From Agaricicola taiwanensis (GTDB lineage Bacteria; Pseudomonadota; Alphaproteobacteria; Rhizobiales; Methylopilaceae), in NCBI RefSeq assembly GCF_014635245.1, contig NZ_BMCP01000001.1:1054001-1118000 (forward strand): DNA of 64,000 bases, given 5' to 3'. A model generated the notes under the pieces. It had not been told where the DNA came from. It searched no databases and worked only from the letters and a program-made list of their open reading frames with translations. This document shows, in pieces, positions 26,641 to 36,192 of this stretch. A program made the translations under genes and the position numbers. The first letter of the stretch is position 1. Every line of letters starts with the position of its first letter.

Positions 26641-29568
26641 TTGCGTAACCTGCGCGCCGCCCTGCCGGTGCTCCTCGTGGTTCTGATTCTTGCATGCGCG
26701 GGAAGTCCAGCTTCCGCGTTGACGGCTGTTCTCGTTCCGCAGGACGTTCCGGCCATCGATCTGACGCGAGTGGCCGAGCGTTATGACACGGCGACTGACC
26801 GGGTACAGGTGTCGACCGCGCCGGGAGCCGACGGCATCGTGCGGCGGATCGAAGTGCGAAGCCGCACTCCGGGCAGCGACTCCAACTGGCTGGTTCTGGC
26901 CCTCACCAACAATTCCGACGAACAGATCGACCGGCTTCTGGTTGCGCCGCATTACCGGCTGGTGGGCTCCGGCGTGATCTGGCCTGATCTCGGGTCTGAG
27001 CGGATTGCCGCCGTCACCGCCAGCCAGGGCTTCCGCCCCGAGCGCGAAGCCTCGCGCGACGCCGACATCTTCCGTGTGACGCTGGATCCCGGCTCGACCG
27101 TCACCTTCGTCCTCGAGCTTGCCGGCAACAGCCTGCCGCAGCTCTACCTGTGGCAGCCCGACGCCTATAAGGACAGCGTCAACAATCTGACGCTCTACAA
27201 GGGCATCGTGCTCGGCATCGCCGGCCTTCTGGCGTTGATTCTGACCATCGTCGTGGTGGTCAAGGGCAGCCTCATGTTCCCCGCCGCGGCGGCACTCGCC
27301 TGGGCCGTTCTGCTCTGGCTCTCCATCGATTTCGGCTTCTGGCACAAGATCCTCGATCTGAGGGCCGCCACCGACGGCATCTATCGCGCGGGCGCCGAAG
27401 CGCTTCTCGCGGCGACCCTGATCGTCTTCCTGGTCGGCTATCTCAATCTCAATCGATGGCATGTGCGCTTTGTCCATATCGCGGCGGCCTGGTTCATCGG
27501 CATGCTCGCCCTCGTCGGCATCGCGCTGTTCGATCCGGAGATCGCCGCTGGCATCGCCCGCATCTCCCTGGCGGCGGTCGCGGTGCTGGGCTTCGGCGTC
27601 GTTGTCTGGCTGGCGCTGCACGGTTTCGACCGCGCAGTCATGCTGATCCCCACCTGGCTCTTCATGGTCGCCTGGGTGGCGGCCGGCGGCCTCGCGGTTT
27701 CCGGCATCCTGGCCAATGACGTGGTCGCTCCCGCATTGGTTGGTGGTATCGTGCTCATCGTGCTCTTGATTGGCTTCACCGTCATGCAGCATGCTTTCGC
27801 GGGAGCGGGGCTGGCGGCGGGCCTTGGATCTGACCTTGAGCGCCGGGCGCTCGCCATCACAGGCTCGGGCGATGTGGTCTGGGACTGGGATGTCTCCGCC
27901 GATCGCATCAGCATCAGCCCCGAATTTGAACACACACTCGGCATGAAACCGGGCTCGCTGCAAACCGCGGCCGCCGCCTGGCTGGATATTCTCCATCCCT
28001 TCGACCGCGATCGCTTTCGTGCCGCGCTTGATTCGGTTGTGGCCGAGCGGCGGGGGCGGCTGTCGGAGACCTTCCGATTCCGCGCGCAAGACGGCCATTA
28101 CCATTGGATGCTGCTGCGGGCCCGCCCTGTGGTTGCCATCCATGGCGAGGTCACCCGGTGCGTCGGCACGCTGCTTGACGTGACGGAGTCGCGGACCGCC
28201 GAAGAGCGCCTGCTGCACAACGCGGTGCACGACAATCTCACCGGCCTGCCCAATCGGGAACTCTTCCTTGATCGCATCTCCGGCGCGCTTGCCTTTGCCC
28301 GGAAGGATGGCGACCTCAGGCCCACGGTCCTGATCATTGATATCGACGGCTATAAGCGCGTCAACGAGGCGGTCGGCCTCACTGTGGGCGACACCATTCT
28401 CCTCACCATCATCCGCAGGCTCGGCCGCCATCTGAAGCAGGTCGATACGCTGGCGCGGATCAGCGGCGATCAGTTTGGCATTTTGCTCCTGTCGGAGAAC
28501 AAGCCCGATCGCATCACCGACCTTGCCGACCAGCTGGTGAAGGCGATCCGCACCCCGATTTCCTTCGGCGGACGGGACATCGTCTTGACCGCCTCGATCG
28601 GTCTTGCGCTGACCGAGCCGAAAACGACGATCAACCGCGATGATCTCGTGCGCAATGCCGAAGTCGCCATGATGCACGCCAAGCGCCTCGGTGGCGACCA
28701 CATCGAGATCTTCAAGCCGACGATGCGGACGGCGCGGACGGATCATCTTCTCGTCGAGGGAGAGCTGCGCCGGGCGCTTGAACGTGACGAGATCCAGCTC
28801 GTTTATCAGCCGGTGGTGCGCCTGGAAGACCGCACCATTGCCGGCTTTGAGGCACTGCTGCGCTGGAACCATTCACGCTATGGCCGCCGGCCTCCGGCCG
28901 AGTTCATCTCCATCGCGGAAGAAACGGGTCTCATCGTCGACTTCGGCCAGTTCGCTCTCGAGCGCGCCGCCCGGCAGTTGTCGCTGTGGCAGCGCCGCCT
29001 GCCGGTCGATCCGCCGCTGTTCATGACCGTGAACGTCTCTGCCAAGCAGTTCGTCCGTCAGGACCTCGTCCAGGACGTCAAAAGCGTGATCTCGCGCGCG
29101 CTTGTCGCCCACAATTCGCTGAAGCTGGAAATCACCGAAAGCGTGGTGATGGAAAATCCGGAGCACGCCGAACGCATCCTGGAAAAGCTGCGCGATCTCG
29201 GCGTCGGCCTCGCGCTGGATGATTTCGGCACCGGCCACTCAAGCCTTGCCTACCTGCAGCGTTTCCCCTTCGACACGTTGAAGATCGACAAAAGTTTCGT
29301 GCGGCCGCAAGCCCGTGGCCAGCGCTCGGCGCTGCTGCGCTCGATCATCCAGATGGGCAAGGACCTGGAACTCGACATCGTGGCGGAAGGTGCGGAAACC
29401 GATTCCGATGCGGTGGAACTGTTCCACCTCGGCTGCCCCTATGCCCAAGGCTATGCCTTCGGCGAGCCCATGAACGTGGAGCAGGCCGAACGGCTGCTCG
29501 GCATCGCCACGGAAACCTCGGCGGTCTCCTCGGCAAGCAAGATCGTCTTTGGCGCGCTGCGCGCCTGA
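26641..29568 (+). CDS. Membrane-bound EAL phosphodiesterase with PAS and degenerate GGDEF domain
   Basis: A 975-residue cyclic-di-GMP protein. Layout: signal peptide (ending SPASA), a periplasmic domain to about residue 180, seven or so transmembrane helices (residues 185-395), a PAS domain (around 405-515, with LDVTESRTAEERLLH at its end), GGDEF (about 515-690) and EAL (about 700-955). The GGDEF catalytic site reads SGDQF, so cyclase activity is unlikely. The EAL site is intact: GFEALLRWNH, LDDFGTGHSS, LKIDKSFV and VAEGAET. It most likely degrades c-di-GMP in response to a periplasmic or membrane signal. Start is TTG with GGGGAGG upstream. Confidence 0.92.
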   Translation: MRNLRAALPVLLVVLILACAGSPASALTAVLVPQDVPAIDLTRVAERYDTATDRVQVSTAPGADGIVRRIEVRSRTPGSDSNWLVLALTNNSDEQIDRLLVAPHYRLVGSGVIWPDLGSERIAAVTASQGFRPEREASRDADIFRVTLDPGSTVTFVLELAGNSLPQLYLWQPDAYKDSVNNLTLYKGIVLGIAGLLALILTIVVVVKGSLMFPAAAALAWAVLLWLSIDFGFWHKILDLRAATDGIYRAGAEALLAATLIVFLVGYLNLNRWHVRFVHIAAAWFIGMLALVGIALFDPEIAAGIARISLAAVAVLGFGVVVWLALHGFDRAVMLIPTWLFMVAWVAAGGLAVSGILANDVVAPALVGGIVLIVLLIGFTVMQHAFAGAGLAAGLGSDLERRALAITGSGDVVWDWDVSADRISISPEFEHTLGMKPGSLQTAAAAWLDILHPFDRDRFRAALDSVVAERRGRLSETFRFRAQDGHYHWMLLRARPVVAIHGEVTRCVGTLLDVTESRTAEERLLHNAVHDNLTGLPNRELFLDRISGALAFARKDGDLRPTVLIIDIDGYKRVNEAVGLTVGDTILLTIIRRLGRHLKQVDTLARISGDQFGILLLSENKPDRITDLADQLVKAIRTPISFGGRDIVLTASIGLALTEPKTTINRDDLVRNAEVAMMHAKRLGGDHIEIFKPTMRTARTDHLLVEGELRRALERDEIQLVYQPVVRLEDRTIAGFEALLRWNHSRYGRRPPAEFISIAEETGLIVDFGQFALERAARQLSLWQRRLPVDPPLFMTVNVSAKQFVRQDLVQDVKSVISRALVAHNSLKLEITESVVMENPEHAERILEKLRDLGVGLALDDFGTGHSSLAYLQRFPFDTLKIDKSFVRPQARGQRSALLRSIIQMGKDLELDIVAEGAETDSDAVELFHLGCPYAQGYAFGEPMNVEQAERLLGIATETSAVSSASKIVFGALRA

Positions 29569-29595
29569 CAGGTCACCTGTGAAATGGCTGGCAGG

Positions 29596-30213
29596 TCAGG
29601 CGTGGCCGGCTTCGTCGGACAGCATACCGGGCACCACACCGATCTTTGCCAGGGCACGTTCGTACTTCGTGTTGGCAAGCCCGTCGAAGATGAGTTCCGG
29701 ATCAGCCGGGCAGTGCAGCCAGCCGTTCTGCTGGATCTCGGCTTCGAGCTGCCCCGGCGCCCAACCAGCATATCCCAGCGCCAGCACGGCCTGATCCGGC
29801 CCCTGGCCGCTGGCGATGGCCTTCAGGATATCGAGCGTCGCCGTCAGGCAGATGCCGTTGTCGATGGGCAGCGTCGAGTTCTCGATCATGTAGTCGGAGG
29901 TGTGCAGAACGAAGCCGCGTCCCGTCTCCACCGGGCCGCCCTTGACGATCGAGACCGTCTCTGCGCGCGGCGGCAGCGCGATGCGATCGCCTTCAGGCAC
30001 GATCTCCAGCTGGATCAGCAGTTCCTTGAAGCCGATGTGCGACGCGGGTTTGTTCAGGATGATGCCCATCGCTCCATCGGATGAATGGGCGCAGATATAG
30101 ATCACGCTCCTGATGAAGCGCTCATCACCCATGGTCGGCATCGCGACGATGATCTGCCCGTCGAGATAGCCTGATGCAGCCGTGTTATCGCGATGCGACC
30201 CCAAAATCTCCAT
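29596..30213 (-). CDS. YqgE/AlgH family protein (DUF179)
   Basis: A 205-residue DUF179 protein with the family landmarks [39 protein letters not shown] and [14 protein letters not shown]. AlgH/YqgE is a compact soluble protein of uncertain biochemical role, first linked to alginate regulation. The start is set at the ATG (30211-30213) nearest the conserved region; the AGGAGG upstream is about 15 bases away, so the start is uncertain. It is divergent from the DsbD-like gene. Confidence 0.9.
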   Translation of the reverse strand: MEILGSHRDNTAASGYLDGQIIVAMPTMGDERFIRSVIYICAHSSDGAMGIILNKPASHIGFKELLIQLEIVPEGDRIALPPRAETVSIVKGGPVETGRGFVLHTSDYMIENSTLPIDNGICLTATLDILKAIASGQGPDQAVLALGYAGWAPGQLEAEIQQNGWLHCPADPELIFDGLANTKYERALAKIGVVPGMLSDEAGHA

Positions 30214-30309
30214 AAGCGAAAATGTAGTCCTCCTGGAGGAAATCGGAAAGAGGGGCCTCACGTCGATGTGGCTGGCCGCCTGGGCGCGATGCGACTACAT
30301 GAACACCTC

Positions 30310-31122
30310 ATGATTCGTGGCATGTTGCTCATCGCGGCCTTTTTGGCCATCACCGGAGTTGCCCGGGCTGAAACCACCTCCGCCTGGGCGGGCGATGGTT
30401 CATCGGCTATCCGCCTTATCTCGGGTCGGGCACCGGAGGCTGACGGCAGCAGCATCGTCGGCATTGAAATCCGCCTCCAACCGGGCTGGAAGACGTACTG
30501 GCGTGAACCTGGTGAAAGCGGCATCCCGCCACGCTTCGACTGGGCCGGATCGGAAAATCTGAAAAAGGCGGACGTTCTTTTCCCGGCACCCAAGCGCTTC
30601 AAGGAAGGCGATAGCTGGACAGTGGGCTACGACCGGAGCGTGGTGCTGCCGGTGCGGCTGATCCCAGAGGATCCGGCCAGACCCGTTCGGCTTGCGCTGT
30701 CCATGGACTACGCCGTCTGCGAAAAACTCTGTGTTCCCGCTCACGGTCAGGTTCACCTGCAGCGGGGCCCGCAGGATGCCGTCGACCGCTACACGGCCGC
30801 GAACATTGAAAAATCGCTGAAGAGGCTGCCGAGAAAGGCAACTCTCGATAGCTCAGATGTTCCCTCCGTTTCCGTGAATCGCGCCGACAACGGTGCCCTG
30901 ATCATCGCGGTGAGGGGCGATGGAGAGGCCGATCTTTTCGCCCATGGCGATGGTCGCTGGTCACCGCCTTTGCCGATATTCAAGAAAGAGGATGCCGAGG
31001 GGCGCCGCCTGTTTTACGTCAAGACCAACAAGGCCCCGGCAGGCGCATCCCTGTCGCTTGTGGCGGTTTCGGGAGAGACGGCATCCGAAATCGTGCTCGA
31101 CGCCAGGACGTCGTCGCCTTAA
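30310..31122 (+). CDS. Exported protein with DsbD-alpha-like domain
   Basis: A 270-residue protein with a signal peptide (ending GVARAE) and a domain like the periplasmic N-terminal alpha domain of DsbD, including the cysteine pair in DYAVCEKLCVPAHGQ. Here it is free-standing: no membrane helices or thioredoxin domain follow. It may pass electrons to periplasmic disulfides or cytochrome c maturation factors. The start chosen (30310) gives the signal peptide; an in-frame ATG at 30289 is possible. The remaining C-terminal 100 residues are a predicted beta-rich domain. Its partner membrane protein is not in the window. Confidence 0.78.
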   Translation: MIRGMLLIAAFLAITGVARAETTSAWAGDGSSAIRLISGRAPEADGSSIVGIEIRLQPGWKTYWREPGESGIPPRFDWAGSENLKKADVLFPAPKRFKEGDSWTVGYDRSVVLPVRLIPEDPARPVRLALSMDYAVCEKLCVPAHGQVHLQRGPQDAVDRYTAANIEKSLKRLPRKATLDSSDVPSVSVNRADNGALIIAVRGDGEADLFAHGDGRWSPPLPIFKKEDAEGRRLFYVKTNKAPAGASLSLVAVSGETASEIVLDARTSSP

Positions 31123-31165
31123 AACCGATCGCACACAACAACGGCACTCATCCACGGGCTTTTCC

Positions 31166-31654
31166 ATGACGATCAAGATCGGCGACCGCCTTCCCGACGC
31201 GACTTTCACCGTGATGACGGCGGACGGTCCCGCACCGAAGACCACGAACGATATTTTCTCTGGCCGCAAGGTCGTGCTCTTCGCCGTTCCCGGCGCTTTC
31301 ACGCCGACCTGCCATCGCAATCACATGCCGGGCTTCGTGAATAATGCGGACGCCATCAAGGCTAAAGGCGTCGATGCCATAGCGGTGACCGCGGTCAATG
31401 ACGTCTTCGTCATGAATGCCTGGGCTGAGGCCTGCGGCGGCAAGGGCAGCATCGAGTTCCTGGCAGACGGATCAGGAGCCTTCGCCAAGGCTCTGGGGCT
31501 CAGTATGGATCTCAGCGAACGCGGCCTCGGACTGCGCTCAAAGCGCTACGCCATGGTGGTCGAGGACGGCGCCGTCACGCACCTCGGATTGGACGAGACG
31601 CCGGGTAAAGTCGAAAGCGCTTCGGCGGAACAGGTACTGTCAGCCCTCGGCTGA
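31166..31654 (+). CDS. Peroxiredoxin (Prx5 type)
   Basis: A 162-residue peroxiredoxin of the PRX5/AhpE-like thiol peroxidase group with the peroxidatic cysteine in PGAFTPTCHRNHMPGF (near residue 49) and the conserved late arginine region (LRSKRYAMVV). A second cysteine in WAEACGGKG could serve in recycling. It reduces hydrogen and alkyl peroxides using thioredoxin or glutathione. It lies 43 bases after the DsbD-alpha-like gene, and co-transcription is plausible, as both deal with thiol chemistry. Confidence 0.95.
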   Translation: MTIKIGDRLPDATFTVMTADGPAPKTTNDIFSGRKVVLFAVPGAFTPTCHRNHMPGFVNNADAIKAKGVDAIAVTAVNDVFVMNAWAEACGGKGSIEFLADGSGAFAKALGLSMDLSERGLGLRSKRYAMVVEDGAVTHLGLDETPGKVESASAEQVLSALG

Positions 31655-31662
31655 CAGCTCGT

Positions 31663-32121
31663 TCAAGATGATTTGGCGAGCGCCTTAAACGGCGCCATGC
31701 CTGAGCGTGCCAGTTCATCGGCACGCTCATTCATTTCATTGCCAGCATGGCCGCGCACCCAGTGCCAGGTCACGTCATGGACGTTGATTGCGGCATCCAG
31801 CTTCATCCAGAGGTCCTGGTTCTTGACCGGCTTCTTGTCAGCGGTCTTCCAGCCGTTGCGTTTCCAGCCCTTGACCCATTTCATCACGCCGTCACGCAGA
31901 TATTGGGAATCCGTGTGAAGATCGACCGCGCAGGGACGCTTCAATGCCTCCAGCGCGGCGATGGCGGCGAAGAGCTCCATGCGGTTGTTGGTCGTCGGCG
32001 CTTCGCCTCCGGAAAGTTCCTTCTCGACGCCGTTGAACACCAGGATGGCGCCCCAACCGCCGGGCCCGGGGTTGCCGGAACAGGCACCGTCGGTCCAGAT
32101 CTGCACGCGGCCCTCGCTCAT
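31663..32121 (-). CDS. rnhA: Ribonuclease HI
   Basis: A 152-residue RNase H with all catalytic acids visible: Asp in [17 protein letters not shown], Glu in NNRMEL, Asp in HTDSQYL and Asp in ERADELA. It removes RNA from RNA-DNA hybrids. The start (32121) overlaps the thrB stop by four bases. The order ispH-thrB-rnhA is common in alphaproteobacteria. An RNase HII is encoded separately at 50782-51420. Confidence 0.97.
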   Translation of the reverse strand: MSEGRVQIWTDGACSGNPGPGGWGAILVFNGVEKELSGGEAPTTNNRMELFAAIAALEALKRPCAVDLHTDSQYLRDGVMKWVKGWKRNGWKTADKKPVKNQDLWMKLDAAINVHDVTWHWVRGHAGNEMNERADELARSGMAPFKALAKSS

Positions 32122-33083
32122 GGTGTCCACCCGTAGGCGCTGATGTCGGTGACGGAGCGGTGGAAGCGCAGCTTCTTCCAATATTCCAGCGGATCCTTCG
32201 GCTTGACCAAGGCGCCCGGCGGCACCGCTAGCCAATCCACCAGCCGTGTCAGAAGGAAGCGCAAGGCACTGCCCCGCAGCAGCAGTGGCAGGGCTTGGCA
32301 TTCGGCCTCCGACAATGGCCGCGCCGCATGATAGGCCGAGAGCAGCGCCCGGGCCTTCGTCGTGTTGAAAGCACCATCAGGCTCAAAGCACCAGGCGTTG
32401 AGGCAGATGGCGAGGTCATAGGCAAGCGTGTCGTTGCAGGCAAAATAGAAGTCGATCAGCCCGGAGAGCTTCTGCCCCAGGAAGAAGACATTGTCAGGGA
32501 AAAGATCGGCGTGGATCACGCCTTGAGGCAAGCCGTGAGGCCAGGCCTGCTCGATAAAATCGAGTTCATCGACGATCTCCCGCGCCAGCCCCGGCATAAC
32601 ATCGTCCGCCCGGCTGCCCGCCTGCTCCGCCAGCGGCCGCCACCCCGAGACCGACAAGGCATTGGCCCGCTTCAGCGGAAAATCCTGGCCGGCGGCATGA
32701 AAGCCGGCGAGCGCCCGGCCAAGCTCGGCGCAATGCACCACCTGCGGTCGTCGCGTCCACATGCCCTCAAGGAAGGTGATGATGGCGGCGGGTCGGCCGC
32801 AGAGCGTGCCGAGCGCTTCGCCCGCCGTGTTCTTCACCGGAAGCGGACAGGTGATTCCGCGTGCCGCCAGATGTTCCATCAACCCGAGGAAGAAGGGTAG
32901 GTCGGCCGCGTTCACCCGCTTCTCGTAGAGCGTGAGGATGAAGGTGCCCTCGGTGGTGCGCAGCAGGAAATTGCTGTTCTCCACGCCTTCGGCGATGCCC
33001 TTGTAGGACAGGACTTCTCCGATGCCATAGGGCACGATGAAGCGCGCGAGTTCGTCGTCGGAAACTTCGGTGTAAACGGCCAT
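32118..33083 (-). CDS. thrB: Homoserine kinase (aminoglycoside-phosphotransferase fold, ThrB2 type)
   Basis: A 321-residue kinase of the APH/choline-kinase fold rather than the GHMP fold. It begins with the typical [15 protein letters not shown] and has the Brenner motif [13 protein letters not shown] (catalytic Asp) and [10 protein letters not shown] (metal-binding Asp). It phosphorylates homoserine to O-phosphohomoserine, the substrate of ThrC (23211-24629). It lies six bases after ispH and overlaps rnhA, so the three form an operon. Confidence 0.95.
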   Translation of the reverse strand: MAVYTEVSDDELARFIVPYGIGEVLSYKGIAEGVENSNFLLRTTEGTFILTLYEKRVNAADLPFFLGLMEHLAARGITCPLPVKNTAGEALGTLCGRPAAIITFLEGMWTRRPQVVHCAELGRALAGFHAAGQDFPLKRANALSVSGWRPLAEQAGSRADDVMPGLAREIVDELDFIEQAWPHGLPQGVIHADLFPDNVFFLGQKLSGLIDFYFACNDTLAYDLAICLNAWCFEPDGAFNTTKARALLSAYHAARPLSEAECQALPLLLRGSALRFLLTRLVDWLAVPPGALVKPKDPLEYWKKLRFHRSVTDISAYGWTP

Positions 33084-33088
33084 GAACG

Positions 33089-34054
33089 TTATGCGGCAGC
33101 GCCGCGCAGGGCGCGCGGCAGGGGGAAGAACACGCTTTCATCCGCGGTAGAGACCGTTTCCACGGCAACGGCATAGCGTTCGGCAAAGGCGTCGATGATC
33201 TCTTCCACCAGCACTTCAGGTGCCGAGGCACCAGCCGTGATCCCAAGGGTGGACAGTCCGGTGAAGACCGACCAGTCGATATCGGCGGCCCGCGGCACCA
33301 GACGCGCAACCGGGCAGCCGGCGCGCTCGGCCACCTCGCGCAAGCGCTGTGAATTGGATGAATTGGGCGAGCCGACCACAATCAGCCCGTCGCAGTCAGG
33401 AGCAACCCGCTTCACCGCCTCCTGCCGGTTGGTGGTGGCATAGCAGATGTCTTCCTTGTGTGGCCCGGTGATAGCGGGAAACCGCTCGCGCAACGCCGCG
33501 ACGATGTCCGCGGTGTCATCGACCGACAGCGTCGTCTGCGTCACATAGGCAAGGTTCTGCGGATCGCGCGGGATGAAAGTGGCGACATCTTCCACGGTTT
33601 CGATCAGCGAAACGGCGCCTTCCGGCAGCTGCCCCATGGTGCCGATCACTTCCGGGTGCCCGGCGTGGCCGACCAGCACGATCTCGCGGCCGCGCTTGTG
33701 ATGGATTTCCGCCTCCCGATGCACCTTGGTCACAAGGGGGCAGGTTGCGTCGATCCAGAACAGGTTCCGCTGCTCGGCCGCGCTCGGCACGCTTTTGGCA
33801 ACGCCATGGGCTGAAAAGATGACGGGGCGATCCGCCGAGGGAACTTCGTCGAGCTCGGCCACGAAGATGGCGCCCTTCGCCTTCAGGCCCTCAACCACAT
33901 ATTTATTGTGGACGATTTCGTGCCTCACATAGACGGGCGGGCCATAGAGCTTGAGAGCCTGCTCCACCGCATCGATGGCGCGGACCACGCCGGCGCAAAA
34001 GCCGCGCGGCGCACAAAGGAGGACACGAAGAGGAGGCTTGGTCGGTTCGGTCAT
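33089..34054 (-). CDS. ispH: 4-hydroxy-3-methylbut-2-enyl diphosphate reductase
   Basis: A 321-residue IspH/LytB protein with the three cysteine ligands of its iron-sulfur cluster in RGFCAGV (residue 20), DATCPLV and the later [10 protein letters not shown], and the substrate-binding [10 protein letters not shown] and GASAPE motifs. It makes IPP and DMAPP in the last step of the MEP isoprenoid pathway. First gene of the ispH-thrB-rnhA operon, divergent from the lipoprotein gene. Confidence 0.98.
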   Translation of the reverse strand: MTEPTKPPLRVLLCAPRGFCAGVVRAIDAVEQALKLYGPPVYVRHEIVHNKYVVEGLKAKGAIFVAELDEVPSADRPVIFSAHGVAKSVPSAAEQRNLFWIDATCPLVTKVHREAEIHHKRGREIVLVGHAGHPEVIGTMGQLPEGAVSLIETVEDVATFIPRDPQNLAYVTQTTLSVDDTADIVAALRERFPAITGPHKEDICYATTNRQEAVKRVAPDCDGLIVVGSPNSSNSQRLREVAERAGCPVARLVPRAADIDWSVFTGLSTLGITAGASAPEVLVEEIIDAFAERYAVAVETVSTADESVFFPLPRALRGAAA

Positions 34055-34146
34055 GGCTCTTGGATGAGTTGGACGGCGCCCCCCGCCTTGTCAAGAGAAG
34101 GCCGAGGTGCCTTATAGGGGCACGATCTGCGCAAGGGGAACAGGAA

Positions 34147-34758
34147 ATGGCGAACAGGCGTGCATCCATGGCGCTCGGGCTTCTGGCCACACTGGCACTG
34201 GCAGGCTGTGGTTCCACGGGAGACGGCGGTCCTTCCATGGGCCAGACCCTCACCAACCTGGTGTTTCTGAACGAAGCGAACCCGCCCCCCGCGCCGCCTC
34301 CGACGGAGGCAAGGAAAGATCTCTATTGCCCGCCGGTCTCGGTGCTTCCAGGGACCGCCGCCATGTCGTCCTATGCCGGCGCTGAAGGGGACCCGATGGC
34401 GCTGCGTTATCAGGTCTCCGTTGGCGAGACGGCACGCGAATGTGTTGATCTGGGCGCTGAGGTCTCCATCCGCGTCGGTGTCCAGGGCCGCGTGATCGCA
34501 GGTCCCAAGGGCGGCGGCGGCGCCAGCGTCGACGTGCCGATCCGCGTCGTCCTGGTCGATCGCAAGGATAACCCCGTTTACTCCAATCTCACGCGGGTGC
34601 GGGCGACCCTGCCGTCGGGCCAGACGCATCAGACCTTCAGCCATGTTGAGGAGGGCCTGACGCTGCCGGTACCTGAAGGCGGCTTGCGCGGCTATCGCAT
34701 CCTTGTTGGTTTCGATTCTCAGGGTGCACAACGCCGGAATATGGGCCGCGGCAGTTGA
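34147..34758 (+). CDS. Putative lipoprotein of unknown function
   Basis: A 203-residue protein with a lipoprotein signal (lipobox LALAGC, cysteine near residue 21) followed by a proline-rich linker (NPPPAPPPTE) and a beta-rich domain of about 140 residues. It has two further cysteines (DLYCPP and RECVDLG). GGGGAACAGGAA lies just before the ATG. I do not recognise a named family with certainty. It is predicted to be anchored in the outer or inner membrane facing the periplasm. Forty bases after its stop the glycine riboswitch begins, so it may contribute readthrough transcription to gcvT. Confidence 0.75.
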   Translation: MANRRASMALGLLATLALAGCGSTGDGGPSMGQTLTNLVFLNEANPPPAPPPTEARKDLYCPPVSVLPGTAAMSSYAGAEGDPMALRYQVSVGETARECVDLGAEVSIRVGVQGRVIAGPKGGGGASVDVPIRVVLVDRKDNPVYSNLTRVRATLPSGQTHQTFSHVEEGLTLPVPEGGLRGYRILVGFDSQGAQRRNMGRGS

Positions 34759-34798
34759 CTCTCGGGCAGGTGCGGGAAAGATAGCGTCGTTCGCAGAT

Positions 34799-34990
34799 GC
34801 ACGCGGGAGAGACCGGCCTGACAAGGCCGGCGCCGAAGGCGCAACCGCCCCGGAAACGCTCAGGCAAAATGGACCGCGTGCGAAGAACACTCTGGAAAGC
34901 AGCCGGGATGAAGGTCCCGGCTCACCGACGGAGTAAGCGGCGACGTTAAAAGCGTCACGTGAATCTCTCAGGTTCAGCGACAGAGGGGGT
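34799..34990 (+). promoter_or_regulatory. Tandem glycine riboswitch upstream of gcvT
   Basis: Two consecutive glycine aptamers. In the first, GCACGCG (34799-34805) pairs with CGCGTGC (34875-34881) and encloses GGGAGAGACCGG and the GCCGAAGGCGCAA core. In the second, CTCTG (34890-34894) pairs with CAGAG (34981-34985) around CACCGACGGAGTAAGC and a second CTCTCAGG segment; both aptamers share the CTCAGG core. The linker is only a few bases. An arm CGGGAC-GAG-GTCCCG follows at about 34997-35011 as a possible expression platform. It should turn on the glycine cleavage operon when glycine is plentiful. Confidence 0.93.
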
Positions 34991-35043
34991 ACGTGCGGGA
35001 CGAGGTCCCGTATGTGCGTTTGTCTCTGACCGGAACCTGATCG

Positions 35044-36174
35044 ATGGATGTTTCCGCCGACCTGAAGACCACGCCGCTGACCGAAGCCCATAAGGCGCTG
35101 GGCGCGCGGATGGTGCCCTTCGCGGGCTATCTCATGCCGGTGCAATATGCACTTGGCGTTCTGGGGGAGCATCTCTGGACGCGCGAGCACGCGGGCCTCT
35201 TTGACGTTTCGCACATGGGGCAGGGCCGCCTTGTCGGCCCCGACCATGAAACGACGGCGCGCGCTCTGGAGGCTCTGGTTCCCTCCGATATCCTCAATCT
35301 CGCGCCCGGCCAGCAGCGGTATTCCCTTCTCCTGTCGGGTGAAGCCGGCATCCTCGATGACCTGATGGTGTCGCGGCCGGCCTCGCCGGATCTGGATGGC
35401 CAGATCGTGCTCGTGGTCAATGCGTCCAACAAGAGCGCGGATTGGGACCATATCTCCCAGCGGCTTCCGGCGGGCGTGGAACTGCGGCCGGCGGATGACC
35501 TTGCCCTGCTGGCCCTTCAGGGGCCTGAAGCCGTCGATGTCTTCTCCCGCTTCTGCCCGGCCGCACGTGATCTCGCGTTCATGCGCTGCGGCAGCTTTGA
35601 TGTCCAAGGCATTCCGGTGGAGGTCTCGCGCTCCGGTTACACCGGCGAGGACGGTTTTGAGATTTCGGTGGCGGCCCGGGGCGCGGAAAAACTCTGGAAC
35701 ACTCTGCTGGGTGAGCCTGAGGTGCGGGCGATCGGTCTTGGCGCGCGCGACAGCCTGCGGCTTGAGGCGGGGTTATGCCTGCACGGACATGACATCGACG
35801 CCTCCGTCAATCCTGTCGAGGCGGATCTTGGCTGGGCGATCCAGAAACGGCGTCGGCTCGAAGGCGGATTTCCCGGCGCCGATATCATTCTCCGCGATCT
35901 GGAGAACGGGCCCGCCCGCAAGCGCATTGGGCTGCGTCCGACCGGCAAGGCGCCCGCTCGCGAGGGCTGCGAAATTCAAAGCGCGGGGGGTGAACCGATC
36001 GGACGCGTCACCTCCGGCGGCTTCGGCCCCAGCGCGGATGGTCCCGTGGCCATGGGCTATGTCGATGCGCCGCACGCTCAAGTGGGCGCCTCCGTCAATC
36101 TTATCGTGCGCGGCGAGCCGCGGCCGGCAACGATCGCGCCGATGCCCTTCGTCCCGCACCATTACAAACGCTGA
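35044..36174 (+). CDS. gcvT: Glycine cleavage system T protein (aminomethyltransferase)
   Basis: A 376-residue GcvT with the typical start TTPLTEAHKALGARMVPFAGY, the HAGLFDVSHMGQ segment and SGYTGEDGFEI, with the C-terminal GGFGPSADGPVAMGYV barrel domain. It transfers the aminomethyl carbon from lipoyl-GcvH to tetrahydrofolate, releasing ammonia. It is the first gene under the glycine riboswitch, 53 bases downstream of it. Confidence 0.97.
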   Translation: MDVSADLKTTPLTEAHKALGARMVPFAGYLMPVQYALGVLGEHLWTREHAGLFDVSHMGQGRLVGPDHETTARALEALVPSDILNLAPGQQRYSLLLSGEAGILDDLMVSRPASPDLDGQIVLVVNASNKSADWDHISQRLPAGVELRPADDLALLALQGPEAVDVFSRFCPAARDLAFMRCGSFDVQGIPVEVSRSGYTGEDGFEISVAARGAEKLWNTLLGEPEVRAIGLGARDSLRLEAGLCLHGHDIDASVNPVEADLGWAIQKRRRLEGGFPGADIILRDLENGPARKRIGLRPTGKAPAREGCEIQSAGGEPIGRVTSGGFGPSADGPVAMGYVDAPHAQVGASVNLIVRGEPRPATIAPMPFVPHHYKR

Positions 36175-36192
36175 GCATCAGGAACACCGAGC

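Noticed and set aside
26602..28872. A 756-codon minus-strand frame
   Set aside because: Antisense to the EAL protein gene; Asp/His/Arg/Gln-rich with no domain pattern.
34051..35607. A 518-codon minus-strand frame
   Set aside because: Runs antisense through the lipoprotein gene, the glycine riboswitch and gcvT, so cannot be a real gene.
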